A stretch of 64,000 bases of DNA from Planctomycetota bacterium (GCA_016722065.1 JADKGX010000001.1:2170001-2234000); one strand, 5' to 3'; positions 51,347-60,752 are shown, counted from the first letter of the stretch. Translations and numbers: made by a program. The notes: generated by a model not told the origin, from the sequence alone.

Positions 51347-53758
51347 ATGACCACGCCAACTACACGCCGCGTACAGAAGAACCTGACTGTGATGTTCACC
51401 GACATTTCCGGTTTCACGCAGCACACGGAAATGATCAGCCGCGACGCCTTGATGAAGCGGCTGGAAACTCACAATGAACTGCTGATGCCGATTGTGGCCC
51501 ACTTTGATGGCAAGATCGTCAAAACCATCGGCGACGCTTTCCTGATCACGTTTGAGTCGCCGACCAATGCCGTGCAGTGCGGGTTGTTCATGCAGCACAC
51601 GTTGGCCAAGTTCAACAAAGAGAAAGCCACCGGCGAGCAGATTCACATCAAGGTCAGCATCAACAGCGGCGAAGTCACGGTCACCGACACGGACGTGTTT
51701 GGCGACCCGGTAAATGTTTCGGCCAAGATTGAAAAGGCCACCAACCCCGACGAAATCTACTTCACCGAAGCCGTGTTTCTGGCCATGAACAAGTCGGAAG
51801 TCCCCACCAGTTTCGTCAAGACCTTTCGGCCCAAGGGCGCGGAAAGCCAGGAAATCAAGCTGTACAAGGTTGCCATGGACGAAGACGACGAACGCTACCA
51901 GCGCGTCGTCCAGGGCACCAAGATCGACCCTGAAAAGGTAAAGACCCGCGTGCTGGAACTGACCAACCTGGCCGAAAAAGAGTTCTCGCGCTATCAGGAC
52001 ACGCTGGAGGCCTTGGTCGAAAGCCAGGGCAAGTCCTCGCGCAACTTGATTCTGGCCGTGCTGGTGGCGGTGCTGATTCTGGGTGTGGTGATCATCGTGG
52101 CCGTGGCCAAGTTCGGCGGCCAGGGTGGCAAGACTGACCCCACAGAGCAACTCTCGCGCGATGTGCGGGCCTACATTGCCAACAACAAACCGGGCGAAGC
52201 GCGCCAGGCCATCGACGCCTACATGCGCGAAAACGGCGGCGACAAGACCACCGAAGTGCTTCTGAACGAGGTCAAAAGCCTCGAAAAGTCGCTGGCCGAA
52301 GCCACAGAGCAAAAGGCCACCGAACAAGTCGCCCGCGATGTGCGCCAGTATCTGGCAAACAACAAGCCCGCTGAAGCCCGCCAGGCCATCGACGCATACA
52401 TGAAGGAGCACGGCGCCAGCAAGGCGACCGAAGAATTGCTGACAGAAATTCAAGGGCTGGAGGTCAGCAGCGTCGCCGCAGAGGCACGCGCGTTGATTGC
52501 AGATGGTAAACCCGAAAACGCCCGCGCCGCGATTGGCAAGTACTTCGGCCCAAAACCCGCACAGGGCGACGCCAAGGCTGCACTGGCCGAGGCCGAGGCC
52601 TATCTGGCTGCACGCGACCTGCTGGAAGCCGGCAAGTCAGACGAGTTGTTGAAGTCGCTGCAGGGTACGTTTGGCGACCGAAACCCCAGCAACGAGTTGA
52701 AGGTGCTGCGTGAACGGGCCAATGCCCTGATCAAGGCCCGCGAGATGATGGCCAGCACGGATCGGTTCAAGGAGCCCTCGCGCATCATGGGCACGATCGA
52801 AAAGGCCTTTGGCGCCGACGTGAACAACGAATCCGCCCTGGACCTGCTGGAAGAAGCCCTGGCCAATGAAGTGTTTCGGGTGGCCAAAGAGAACGGCTAC
52901 GACAAAGGCAACGTAGAGGTCGAGGCCTATCGCAAGAAGTTCTCGCACGTGCGGTCATGGAAATACGTCACCGTGGCCCTGTGCATGGGCTATGTATGGA
53001 ACATCACGATCAAGGAACGCACGGGCCGGCGCTATGACGACCGCTACTGGTTTGACCGCACTTCCGTGATTCTGGAGTACGCAAAGACCAACCCCGAGCT
53101 GATGTACCGCTATGGCACCATGCTGTTCATTCTGGACCGCAAACTGTGGCAGGCCGTGGCGTCAGGCGTGGACCTGTGGCGTGAAGCCCTGAAGGCCGAC
53201 CCTTCTCTGGAAGCCCGCCACGCGGAGTTCTGGAAAATCTACGAAGTTCCCCTGAGTGAGGAACACCTGGCCTGTGGCAAGGACCTGAAGTCAGCGCTGC
53301 AGTATGCGCTAGGCATGTCTTATGGGCCCGTTGAGGATGTCCGGGGGCTGATCAAGGAGCGTTACTACAAGGAGTTGCGCGACACGCTGGTCAAGTACGC
53401 CGCCAACAAACAAGAAGACAACGAACTGGATACTGAACGCATCAATTCGTTCGGCATCCTGGCCGAAATGGGCGACATTACGCTGGTGGAGGACCGCTTC
53501 TGGTTGTTCCGCCGCACCTTTGACGACTACATGTCGGGCTATGCGCCCACGCGCGAGCAGATGAAGGCACTGTTCATGGCCCCCATGACCGAAGAAGACT
53601 ACAAGGAATACCGCGCCATCATTGACCCCAACCTGGCCGATGCCCAGGCCAAGACCGGCCGCTGGAGTACGTACACCAACGCCGTCGACAAGCTGACAGC
53701 GCTGTTGAATGACCTGCGGGGCGCCCAGCCCGCCCACACGGAAGTGTTCGGAAAATAG
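51347..53758 (+). CDS. class III nucleotide cyclase with C-terminal repeat region
   Basis: 803 aa from ATG 51347, after GGAAGGA. Residues 10-170 are a class III adenylate/guanylate cyclase catalytic domain: metal-binding D19 (MFTDISGFT) and D63 (KTIGDAFL), then DVFGDPVNVSAKIE with N123 conserved but Lys127 where the usual transition-state Arg stands. One membrane helix follows at about 233-254 (NLILAVLVAVLILGVVIIVAV). Beyond it lie three imperfect 58-residue helical repeats (EQ-x-x-RDVR-x-Y-x-ANNKP-x-EARQAIDAYM, residues 268-315, 326-372, about 373-420), then about 380 residues without a known domain, placed in the periplasm if the membrane helix is real. Catalysis at the N-terminus and the large domain after the helix is an uncommon order. 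Confidence 0.85.
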   Translation: MTTPTTRRVQKNLTVMFTDISGFTQHTEMISRDALMKRLETHNELLMPIVAHFDGKIVKTIGDAFLITFESPTNAVQCGLFMQHTLAKFNKEKATGEQIHIKVSINSGEVTVTDTDVFGDPVNVSAKIEKATNPDEIYFTEAVFLAMNKSEVPTSFVKTFRPKGAESQEIKLYKVAMDEDDERYQRVVQGTKIDPEKVKTRVLELTNLAEKEFSRYQDTLEALVESQGKSSRNLILAVLVAVLILGVVIIVAVAKFGGQGGKTDPTEQLSRDVRAYIANNKPGEARQAIDAYMRENGGDKTTEVLLNEVKSLEKSLAEATEQKATEQVARDVRQYLANNKPAEARQAIDAYMKEHGASKATEELLTEIQGLEVSSVAAEARALIADGKPENARAAIGKYFGPKPAQGDAKAALAEAEAYLAARDLLEAGKSDELLKSLQGTFGDRNPSNELKVLRERANALIKAREMMASTDRFKEPSRIMGTIEKAFGADVNNESALDLLEEALANEVFRVAKENGYDKGNVEVEAYRKKFSHVRSWKYVTVALCMGYVWNITIKERTGRRYDDRYWFDRTSVILEYAKTNPELMYRYGTMLFILDRKLWQAVASGVDLWREALKADPSLEARHAEFWKIYEVPLSEEHLACGKDLKSALQYALGMSYGPVEDVRGLIKERYYKELRDTLVKYAANKQEDNELDTERINSFGILAEMGDITLVEDRFWLFRRTFDDYMSGYAPTREQMKALFMAPMTEEDYKEYRAIIDPNLADAQAKTGRWSTYTNAVDKLTALLNDLRGAQPAHTEVFGK

Positions 53759-53899
53759 GCCAACCCGAGTTGCAGTTGATGGCCGCTGACGGTTGCCGGA
53801 ACTTGCGGACCGTGGAGCCGTGCCTGTTCTGATCCGTGTCAAACCGCCAACTAAAGCTGACGCCTTACCTTGGCATCGCATGGCGATAGTGCCCGAGCG

Positions 53900-55081
53900 C
53901 TAGACGGGCATGTCGTAAATGTAGTTGTGCGAGCCCGAGATAAAGCTCTGGTCCACGCGGGTGCTTTCCACGGGCTCCAGCGTTTTGGCGTCGATCAAAA
54001 TGGCGTGCGTGGCTTTGTCAAAGGTCAGGGCAAAGTAGCGGCCGTCCAGCGTCAGGCTGATACCGCGCGGGGCCTGGAATTGGTCCATAATCTTGACCAG
54101 GCGAGCTTCTTTGAAGTCCCAGAACGTCACCAGGTTGCCGGCGGGGTTGGTGGCAGCCACGATCATGCTGGGTTCGTGAATGGCAACACTCAAGGTTTCC
54201 AGCTTCATGCGCTTGACGACGGGGTCTTCTGCCGTGCGCATTTCGCCGCCCGGCGAATAGAACGTGATGGCGCCGGTGGGGTTGTCGCCTGCCAGCCCTT
54301 CCCGTGGGGCTGAAACAACTGCGAGCTCGCCTCGGCTGGTCATGGCCAGGTGACCAGCGTTGATGCGCGGTGTGTTGAAGGTCAGCTTTGTCTTGAGTGA
54401 CCGTGCCTTTACGTCAACGTAAGTAACGCAGGGCAGGTCGTCTGATCCGGCCGGGCCGCCGCCGTTGGTAATGACCAGCGTGGCGCCGTCGTCGACCAGC
54501 AGCACGTCGTGCGGTGCCGTGCCGAAGCTGGGAAACTCGCCCAGCACGGCATAGCTGTCGCCGTCGCGCACCGTAATGACGCCGGAAAAGCTGCCGTCGC
54601 CTACTTCCGTTTCGACCATGAAGAGAGTCTTGCCGTCGGGCGTAAAGGCTCCGTGGCCGTAGAACTCGCGGTCGGCCGTCGTTTCGAGTTTGCGCGTGAC
54701 CTTGCGCGCTCGCATGTCCCATTCCACGCAGCCCTTGCCGTGCTTTTCACTGATGACAGCCAGATGCCGTTTGGCGGGGTTGGGCGCGAGCCCGTGGCCC
54801 AGAAACGCAATGTCCTGCTGGCTGCTGACCGCGCGGTCGTGGTCCAGGTCGACCACGCCGATGAACTTGTGTTCGCCAGTGGTTCCAAAGCCGACCAGGC
54901 TGCCCAGTTTGGGCGAAGCAGGCGGCAGCACAGGCTTTGGGACAGCGGCATTGCCGGGCAGATTGGCTGCGGCGGCATTGTTTGCACCGCCACCACAGGC
55001 ACTAAGCAACAGGGGCGCGCCGACAGCGACGATGCCTGCCTGCAGGAAGCGGCGCCGGGAGTTGTCAGTTTCAGGCTTCAT
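53900..55081 (-). CDS. DUF1513-like Tat-exported lipoprotein
   Basis: 393 aa. The N-terminus NSRRRFLQAGIVAVGAPLLLSACGG is a twin-arginine signal ending in a lipobox. The mature part is a beta propeller with units such as GHGAFTPDGKTLFMVETEVGDG and GHLAMTSRGELAVVSAPREG, matching the DUF1513 family. In proteobacteria DUF1513 genes sit beside a di-heme thiol oxidoreductase and an imelysin gene. None is nearby here, so the context gives no role. Ends in TAG. Confidence 0.75.
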   Translation of the reverse strand: MKPETDNSRRRFLQAGIVAVGAPLLLSACGGGANNAAAANLPGNAAVPKPVLPPASPKLGSLVGFGTTGEHKFIGVVDLDHDRAVSSQQDIAFLGHGLAPNPAKRHLAVISEKHGKGCVEWDMRARKVTRKLETTADREFYGHGAFTPDGKTLFMVETEVGDGSFSGVITVRDGDSYAVLGEFPSFGTAPHDVLLVDDGATLVITNGGGPAGSDDLPCVTYVDVKARSLKTKLTFNTPRINAGHLAMTSRGELAVVSAPREGLAGDNPTGAITFYSPGGEMRTAEDPVVKRMKLETLSVAIHEPSMIVAATNPAGNLVTFWDFKEARLVKIMDQFQAPRGISLTLDGRYFALTFDKATHAILIDAKTLEPVESTRVDQSFISGSHNYIYDMPV

Positions 55082-55148
55082 GTCTTGCCATTCTCTAGGT
55101 GGCGCAGCAATCAGGCAAGGTCTTCGTTGCGGCGTGCCACAAATGCCT

Positions 55149-55172
55149 CTGGGGGAGCTTTCGCTCCCCCAG
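55149..55172 (-). terminator. hairpin after the VWA gene
   Basis: A perfect 10-bp stem, CTGGGGGAGC-TTTC-GCTCCCCCAG. The T-run on the minus strand side is weak (AGGCATTT), so it may stall or terminate partially. It lies 48 bp after the TAA of the VWA gene and before the start of the DUF1513 gene. Confidence 0.6.
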
Positions 55173-55219
55173 TCCTCTCCTCAGTTCCGACGAGTGATCG
55201 TCAGATGCTTCTTTGAATC

Positions 55220-56051
55220 TTAGGCCGAGATGTACACACCACCGGCCAGTGCCGCGAGCTGCTGCATGAACTGCATGGCTGAACCGACGCCACCGATGCA
55301 GATGCAAACCAGCGTCGTATCCGTGAACTTGTTCCACCAGGTGGGGAAGTCCGCCAGAATCTGGCTGGAGCTGCCGCTGGTGTTGGGGCTTCCGTCTGTC
55401 AGCAGGAACATCTTGGTCAAGTCGGCGGGATAGACCTGGCAGCTCTTCTTCAAGCAGGCATAGGTCGGCGTACCGCCACCGGGGTTGGTGTTGCTGCCGT
55501 TGACCCAGGCAATCGCGCTGGACTTGTTGCCATCGGTGCCCGTCAACAGGCTGCCCCCATGAACACGCTGTAATCCTGGCTGACGCCGAACTGGTCGCCA
55601 TAGGCCACGCAGTCAGTTCGTCGTCTTCGGTCAGGTCACCGATCACGCTGGTCGTTTCGGCACGCACGGTCGCAATACGCGAGCCGTACATGGAACCGGA
55701 AGCGTCCAACAGGAAGGCGAACTTACCGTGTACCGGTTCCCCGTAATAGGTCGGGGGATCTTCCGGTGGAGGAGGCGAAGGAGGAGTTTCGCTGGGCGGA
55801 ACGTCCTCGCCTTCACTCGGCGGAGCTGGCGGGGGTGGAGCCGGCGGGGGAGGTGCGGGTTCGGGGGGTGTCGCTGTGCCACCGGCGGGGGCCGGCAGCT
55901 TCAGGCTGACGCCACCAAGCGGACGGTCGTGCGAGTCCGTCTTGGTTGCGTCCTTGCTGGAAAGCTCCGGCTGCGAGCTTGACTGGGCGAAAGCCGCACC
56001 AGCGAAGAAGGCAAAGCCGAAACAGGCCAGCGTTATGACGAGCTTGCGCAT
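55220..56051 (-). pseudogene. secreted VWA-domain gene broken by two frameshifts
   Basis: ATG 56051 (GAGGAG upstream) begins a signal peptide (MRKLVITLACFGFAFFAGAAFA), then a Pro-rich linker, then the VWA MIDAS start FAFLLDASGSMYGSR and DLTEDDEL. The frame then shifts twice: near 55612-55616 into CVAYGDQFGVSQDYSVFMG, and at the G5 run (forward C5, 55554-55558) into GGSLLTGTDGNKSSAIAW, continuing through GGGTPTY (MIDAS threonine) and FLLTDGSPN to TAA at 55220. Restoring one base at each point gives a normal VWA protein of about 280 aa. Either a recent pseudogene or two sequence errors in one homopolymer-rich stretch. Confidence 0.75.
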
Positions 56052-56456
56052 GTTTCTAACTCCTCAAGTTAGTTAAGAATCGTCGGAACTGGATAAACAA
56101 GAGCAGCGGCCGTGCCAAATCTCTGGCAGTCACCAACGTGCGGCCAAGAAGCGCAAGGTTCGTTGAAGTAACAAGCATAAGTAGCTTTCTATATTGTACT
56201 TACGCTTGCGGTAGCGGCAAGGTAACGCAGTTCGGACAGCAGCGTAACCATTGCGGACACCGGTACCAATCGGTAATGGCACCGTTTGGAAACTCGTTCC
56301 CGTGACGAAGCAAGCGTTTGGGTAACCAGGGTTGTTCAGCCGAGTGATAAAACGCAGAAAGTAACGGCGTTCTTGCGATGCCAACGGACGGGGGCGGTGC
56401 CAAAAGCAGGGGCGCGCCATTGGCGCTCCCTGGTTGCATGCGGTCGGAGCAAGGTA
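56052..56456. other. intergenic region upstream of the VWA gene
   Basis: 405 bp with no credible gene. It holds an inverted repeat of 12 bp with one mismatch (CAAGCATAAGTA at 56172-56183, TACTTACGCTTG at 56197-56208) about 120 bp upstream of the VWA start, and many scattered GGTA copies around 56215-56330. It follows the end of the Gfo/Idh gene and must carry the VWA promoter. Confidence 0.4.
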
Positions 56457-57500
56457 CTACCAGCGTCGGTGTTCCTCGGGCACGTGTTTGGTGTAGTGAT
56501 CACGGGCCTTCTTCAATATGTCGTGAGCCAGTTGAATCGCGGCCAGGCCTTCCTCGCCACCCACCTGGGGGCGTTCGCCGGTCTGGACGCTACGCAGAAA
56601 GTGTTTTAGTTCGGCTTTGAGTGGCTCCTCTTCGCCGATTACGACCTGTTCAACCCGGATCAAGTCGTTGAAGACGAACTGCATCAGGTCGTCGATCTTG
56701 CTGATATCGACATTCTCGACATTGAAGTTGGCTTCGTCCAGTTTGGGAGTCTTGCTGTAGATCCAGGCTTGCTTGGCGGCAAAATCCAGGTTCAAGTACC
56801 TGTCGGCACAGAAGATACGCATCTTGCGCACGGATTTGTCGCTGATTCGGCTAGCCGTAATGTTGGCCACGCAGCCGTTCTTGAAGGTCAGGCGAACGCT
56901 GCAGATATCTTCATATTTCTTGGACAGCACAGGCGTGGCCACGGCCTGAATATCCACGACCTCGCTTTGGACGATACTGAGAATGATGTCGAGGTCATGG
57001 ATCATGACGTCCATGACGACGCCGACGTCGGTGCTTCGAAAGGGGTAGGGGCTCAGGCGGTCGGCTTCAATGAATGCCGCAGTCTGGATTGCGTTTCGAA
57101 TGCTGGTAAGTGCCGGGTTGAATCTCTCAATGTGCCCGACCTGCAAGATGCGCTTCTGCTTCTTGGCCAGTTCGGTCAGTTTGTGGCATTCGTCGATGGT
57201 GTAGGCCATCGGCTTTTCAACCAGCGTGTGAATGCCGTTTTCCAGCAGCCAGCTCGCAACTTCGTGGTGATAGCGCGTAGGAACAACCACCGTGGCGGCG
57301 TCGATGCGGCCCTTGAGTTTCTTGAAGTCGTCGCAGGCCTCAACATGAAAGCGTTCCGCAATGGCATTGCGGGTCTTTTCGCTGTTGTCGCAGACCGCCA
57401 CGAGTTCGGCGTTGGGCAGTTCCTTCAACACACGGGCGTGATTCTTGCCCAGATGGCCAACACCAATGACGGCCACCCTGACACGTTCCTGATTTGCCAA
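56457..57500 (-). CDS. Gfo/Idh/MocA-family oxidoreductase
   Basis: 347 aa. NAD(P) motif VAVIGVGHLGKNHARVL at the N-terminus and the catalytic EKP motif TLVEKPMAYT near residue 93. The C-terminal domain carries VMDVMIHDLDIILSIV near 165. Members of this family are often found in lpx clusters and in some bacteria (GnnA) oxidise UDP-GlcNAc C3 before transamination, giving lipid A with amide-linked chains. The adjacent fabZ and lpxC support a lipid A role here, but no GnnB-type aminotransferase is in the window, so GnnA is not assigned. TAG stop. Confidence 0.8.
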   Translation of the reverse strand: MANQERVRVAVIGVGHLGKNHARVLKELPNAELVAVCDNSEKTRNAIAERFHVEACDDFKKLKGRIDAATVVVPTRYHHEVASWLLENGIHTLVEKPMAYTIDECHKLTELAKKQKRILQVGHIERFNPALTSIRNAIQTAAFIEADRLSPYPFRSTDVGVVMDVMIHDLDIILSIVQSEVVDIQAVATPVLSKKYEDICSVRLTFKNGCVANITASRISDKSVRKMRIFCADRYLNLDFAAKQAWIYSKTPKLDEANFNVENVDISKIDDLMQFVFNDLIRVEQVVIGEEEPLKAELKHFLRSVQTGERPQVGGEEGLAAIQLAHDILKKARDHYTKHVPEEHRRW

Positions 57501-57702
57501 CGCATTCTCCGGGTAAGCGGGTACTAGCTTTTACGCCCTCTGAACCAGATCTTCAAGTTACTGACACACTGCGGGGAATGTTTGAAAGTACAGGGCCAGC
57601 GTCAGCGTCAAGCGCTTGTGCCGGTCCTGGCTTTCAACTGAAACGTAACTCAATGCGTCCTTGAACTCAAAACTTGATCTAACCCTTGCCCTGCAACCAC
57701 CG

Positions 57703-58185
57703 TTACTGCGGCCGTTTTTCCTCAACCACCATAAAGCTGACGGTGCCTTCGCAACTCATCTGGCCGTCCACGCTGGCTTTGGCTTTCACCACGCACAGGC
57801 CGCGTTTCTCGCGTACAAGTTCGGCTTCCAAGGTCAGTTTGTCGCCTGGCACGACCTGACGGCGGAACTTGACTTCATCCACGGATGTAAAGAAGGCCAG
57901 TTTGCCCATGTTTTCGGGGCGCGAGAGAATCAACAAGCCGCCGATCTGCGCCAGCGCCTCAATTTGCAATACGCCCGGAAACACCGGCCGGCCCGGAAAG
58001 TGCCCCATGAAGCAGGGTTCATTGAACGTGATGTTCTTGTAGCCCTCGGCCCTGGTTTCCGTGTGCCACAGCACGCGGTCCACCATGAGGAAGGGATAAC
58101 GGTGGGGGGCAATTTTCAGGATGCCCAGAATGTCCAGGGCACCTCGGTTGCCTTCCATGGGCAGCGTCGTAGTTGTCTCTTGCAT
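57703..58185 (-). CDS. fabZ: (3R)-hydroxyacyl-ACP dehydratase FabZ
   Basis: 160 aa, hot-dog fold. Catalytic histidine and glutamate in GHFPGRPVFPGVLQIEALAQ near residues 60-79, with IAPHRYPFLMVDRVL upstream. It removes water from 3-hydroxyacyl-ACP in fatty acid elongation and is often next to lipid A genes because LpxA/LpxD use the same hydroxyacyl-ACP pool. It is 13 bp after lpxC in the same direction. TAA stop. Confidence 0.95.
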   Translation of the reverse strand: MQETTTTLPMEGNRGALDILGILKIAPHRYPFLMVDRVLWHTETRAEGYKNITFNEPCFMGHFPGRPVFPGVLQIEALAQIGGLLILSRPENMGKLAFFTSVDEVKFRRQVVPGDKLTLEAELVREKRGLCVVKAKASVDGQMSCEGTVSFMVVEEKRPQ

Positions 58186-58198
58186 TGCGTTCCTTGGG

Positions 58199-59032
58199 CT
58201 AGATCGCTTCGAATTGGGCTCGCACTGCTTTGGCGAGTTTCTGGTTCTGGCTGTGGCCGCTGCGTTCGGCCGCGACCATCGCGTTCAGGCGCAGGTTGGT
58301 CACGGCCAGGTCGCCGATAACGTCCAGCAACTTGTGGCGGGCGTATTCGTCGGGATAACGAAGGGTGTTTTCCATCGGGCCCTTGGGGCCTACGACCAGT
58401 GTGTTCTGGGTATTGGCGCCCTTGCCGAACCCGGCGGCCTTGAGCATCAGCGCCTCTTGTTCCAGGCAGAAAGTGCGCGCCGGGCCGATCTCGCGTTCAA
58501 AAACCTCGGGCGTGACGGTGAACTTGACCGTCGTGCGGGGCATGAACGGCACGCCGTAATCCAGCGTGTATTCGACATCCAGGCCGCCTTTGCCAGGGCC
58601 AATGCGGGCCCCGGCGTTGCCGTCCTTGATGTCTACAGGGGCTGAGGGCGTAAATTCGGTGCGGTCCGCAGCAAGCTGGCGGGTGCCGGCCTGCTTGATC
58701 ATGTCGCAAAAGACCAGCGCGCTGCCGTCGCCGGCCGGCGGTTCTGGCGCGGTCAGGACCAGTTCCGCGTTGTCGACGCCCATGCCGTACAGGGCGGCCA
58801 GTACGTGTTCCACCGTATGGGCTTCGACGCCGTTTTCAAACAACAGCGTGCGGCGCTGCTTTTCGACAATGTTGCGCGGGTGAACGGCAATGCGCGCGTT
58901 GGCTTTGTCGGCACGGATCACTGTGTAACCGGCGTCTGCAACAGCCGGTCGCAGCGTCAATGTGACGTTGTGGCCTTCATGCAGGCTGATGCCGGTCAGC
59001 GAAACTTCTTTGGCCAGTGTGGTCTGCTTCAT
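58199..59032 (-). CDS. lpxC: UDP-3-O-acyl-GlcNAc deacetylase LpxC
   Basis: 277 aa. The committed zinc enzyme of lipid A synthesis. Motifs: TTLAKEVSLTGISLHEG at the N-terminus; zinc ligand region AHTVEHVLAALYG near residue 71; AGDGSALVF near 119; RTFCLEQEAL near 186; RHKLLDVIGDLA near 231; and GHSQNQKLA near 259 with the catalytic histidine. Its ATG overlaps the TGA of the beta-helix gene (ATGA). Separate from fabZ, unlike the LpxC-FabZ fusion of Bacteroidetes. Confidence 0.96.
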   Translation of the reverse strand: MKQTTLAKEVSLTGISLHEGHNVTLTLRPAVADAGYTVIRADKANARIAVHPRNIVEKQRRTLLFENGVEAHTVEHVLAALYGMGVDNAELVLTAPEPPAGDGSALVFCDMIKQAGTRQLAADRTEFTPSAPVDIKDGNAGARIGPGKGGLDVEYTLDYGVPFMPRTTVKFTVTPEVFEREIGPARTFCLEQEALMLKAAGFGKGANTQNTLVVGPKGPMENTLRYPDEYARHKLLDVIGDLAVTNLRLNAMVAAERSGHSQNQKLAKAVRAQFEAI

Positions 59033-60735
59033 GACCGCGCATCATGCCTGCGTCGCGCCGCCACGAAAAGCAGCAAGGCCAGTGCAAACATCACCGGAAC
59101 GCCCCGGCGGGTGCCCGTGGTGCAGCCTTCGTCGTCGCCGCCGTCTCCGCCGCCGCTGCCGCGCGGGGCCGCGCCGACGATGTGCGCGTCGTAGGGGTTC
59201 TCGCCAGGGTCGTCACTTGCGATCTGCATGTCGAAGCTGAAGGGGCCTTCGGCTGTCGGCGTGATTTCAATGGCGAACGTAGTCGAGGCCGCGTGGGCCA
59301 GCGAGGCTGACGGCGCGGCAGTCATCGCGACGTTGCAGTTACTCTGGTTGCTGAACGTGATCGCGCCGATGTTGAGCAGGGCGAACCCATCGTTGCGAAT
59401 CGTGAACACGCGGCTGATGGCTGTGCCGGCCGCGCCAAAGGTGTTATCGCCGCCACCATCAGTGATCACGACGCCGTCGCGCAAGAGTGTGATGTCGGGC
59501 AATTCGAACTCGACGGCGCCGATGTCGCGGCCGTCGCCACCGGTGGCATTGGCGATGGCGGCGTCATCGGCGGGGCGGGTGAAGCCGCGTGCGTCCGTGG
59601 TGGTCACGCTGCCGCCGCCCTTGTCGATCGCCGGGCTGCCAATCAGCGGGCGCATGGTGGGCACGGGCCCGCCATTGTCTTGAAGCGGCCCGAGCATGGG
59701 GTCAGTGCCCATCTGGTCGCCCGTGGCGTTCATCCATGGGACATCCGCGGCTGCGGCCGTGCAGATGTTGTGGCCACCGGACGTAAATGTGGCAAATAAT
59801 CCGGCAAACATCGAGCCTGCGTACTGGTCGGCGACAATGCAGTTGGTGATCGTGACCTGTGCGCTGGATGTACGGATGCAGCGGCCAATCCCGTTGTTGG
59901 TCGAAAACGTGCAGTCGGTGCAGGTAATGCCATAAACCTGGGCATAAATCGCGCCGCCCTCTTTTAGCGCTATGTTCGCGTAAAACGTGCAACCGGTGCA
60001 GGTGATCCCGTCGCCATTGCAATAGATCGCGCCGCCGTTGCCGACGGTCGGGGTCGTATAATCATTGATGGCAAGATTGCTATAGAACGTGCAGTCGGTG
60101 CAGGTGACCGTGTGGCCAAAGCCAACTTGATAAATCGCGCCGCCGTCGCCGCTTGAGTAGATAATGTTCTGAGAAAACAAGCAGTCCGTACAAACGACGT
60201 CGCCGAGAATGCAATAAATCGCGCCACCGAAGCCGGTGTTGATGAAGTTCGCTTCAAACGTGCAGCCGGTGCATGTGACGCCGCCCCCATTGCAACAGAT
60301 CGCGCCGCCTTGTGAGGTGGCGTAGTCGGCCAGAAACGTGCAGGCGGTGCAGGTGACGTTGCTGGTTGAATTAATCGCGCCGCCCTCCGCGCCGATGGCA
60401 TAACCCTGGTACAACGCCAGTGTGTCGAGCGAAATGGCCGCGCCCGTGCTCAGCAGACGCGTGGCGGCGTTGCCGTCGAGCGTAACAGTCGCCGCGCCCA
60501 GCGCGTCGGCGTTGCCCGTGATCGTCAGTGCCTTGGCCCCGAGATTGATTTCGGAAGCAAAAGTAATCCCGCCCGCCAGCCCCGGCTGGAAGACAATCGT
60601 GTCGCCCGTGACGGCGTCGATGCACGTCTGGCGCAAACTGCCCGCGCCCGAATCGCTCAGGTTGGTGACGGTCAGCGTCGCCGCGCACAGCGGCATGGCG
60701 GCGCACAGTGCCGCAAGCATAAGGATGCGTTTCAT
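59029..60735 (-). CDS. secreted Cys-ladder beta-helix protein with C-terminal anchor
   Basis: 568 aa with a signal peptide (MKRILMLAALCAAMPLCAA). Residues 120-280 form right-handed beta-helix rungs, each with C-T-x-C: cysteine pairs at 129/132, 155/158, 182/185, 212/215, 246/249 and 272/275, spaced 26-34 residues. This would stack CxxC pairs in a ladder (disulfides or metal sites). The choice-of-anchor-type region around residues 420-530 is Ig-like. The C-terminus is GGGDGGDDEGC, then a hydrophobic stretch, then AARRRHDARS, like MYXO-CTERM or related sorting tails. It overlaps lpxC by 4 bp, so surface protein and lipid A synthesis are coupled in one transcript. Confidence 0.8.
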   Translation of the reverse strand: MKRILMLAALCAAMPLCAATLTVTNLSDSGAGSLRQTCIDAVTGDTIVFQPGLAGGITFASEINLGAKALTITGNADALGAATVTLDGNAATRLLSTGAAISLDTLALYQGYAIGAEGGAINSTSNVTCTACTFLADYATSQGGAICCNGGGVTCTGCTFEANFINTGFGGAIYCILGDVVCTDCLFSQNIIYSSGDGGAIYQVGFGHTVTCTDCTFYSNLAINDYTTPTVGNGGAIYCNGDGITCTGCTFYANIALKEGGAIYAQVYGITCTDCTFSTNNGIGRCIRTSSAQVTITNCIVADQYAGSMFAGLFATFTSGGHNICTAAAADVPWMNATGDQMGTDPMLGPLQDNGGPVPTMRPLIGSPAIDKGGGSVTTTDARGFTRPADDAAIANATGGDGRDIGAVEFELPDITLLRDGVVITDGGGDNTFGAAGTAISRVFTIRNDGFALLNIGAITFSNQSNCNVAMTAAPSASLAHAASTTFAIEITPTAEGPFSFDMQIASDDPGENPYDAHIVGAAPRGSGGGDGGDDEGCTTGTRRGVPVMFALALLLFVAARRRHDARS

Positions 60736-60752
60736 GGGTTCTCCGGGCGCCT

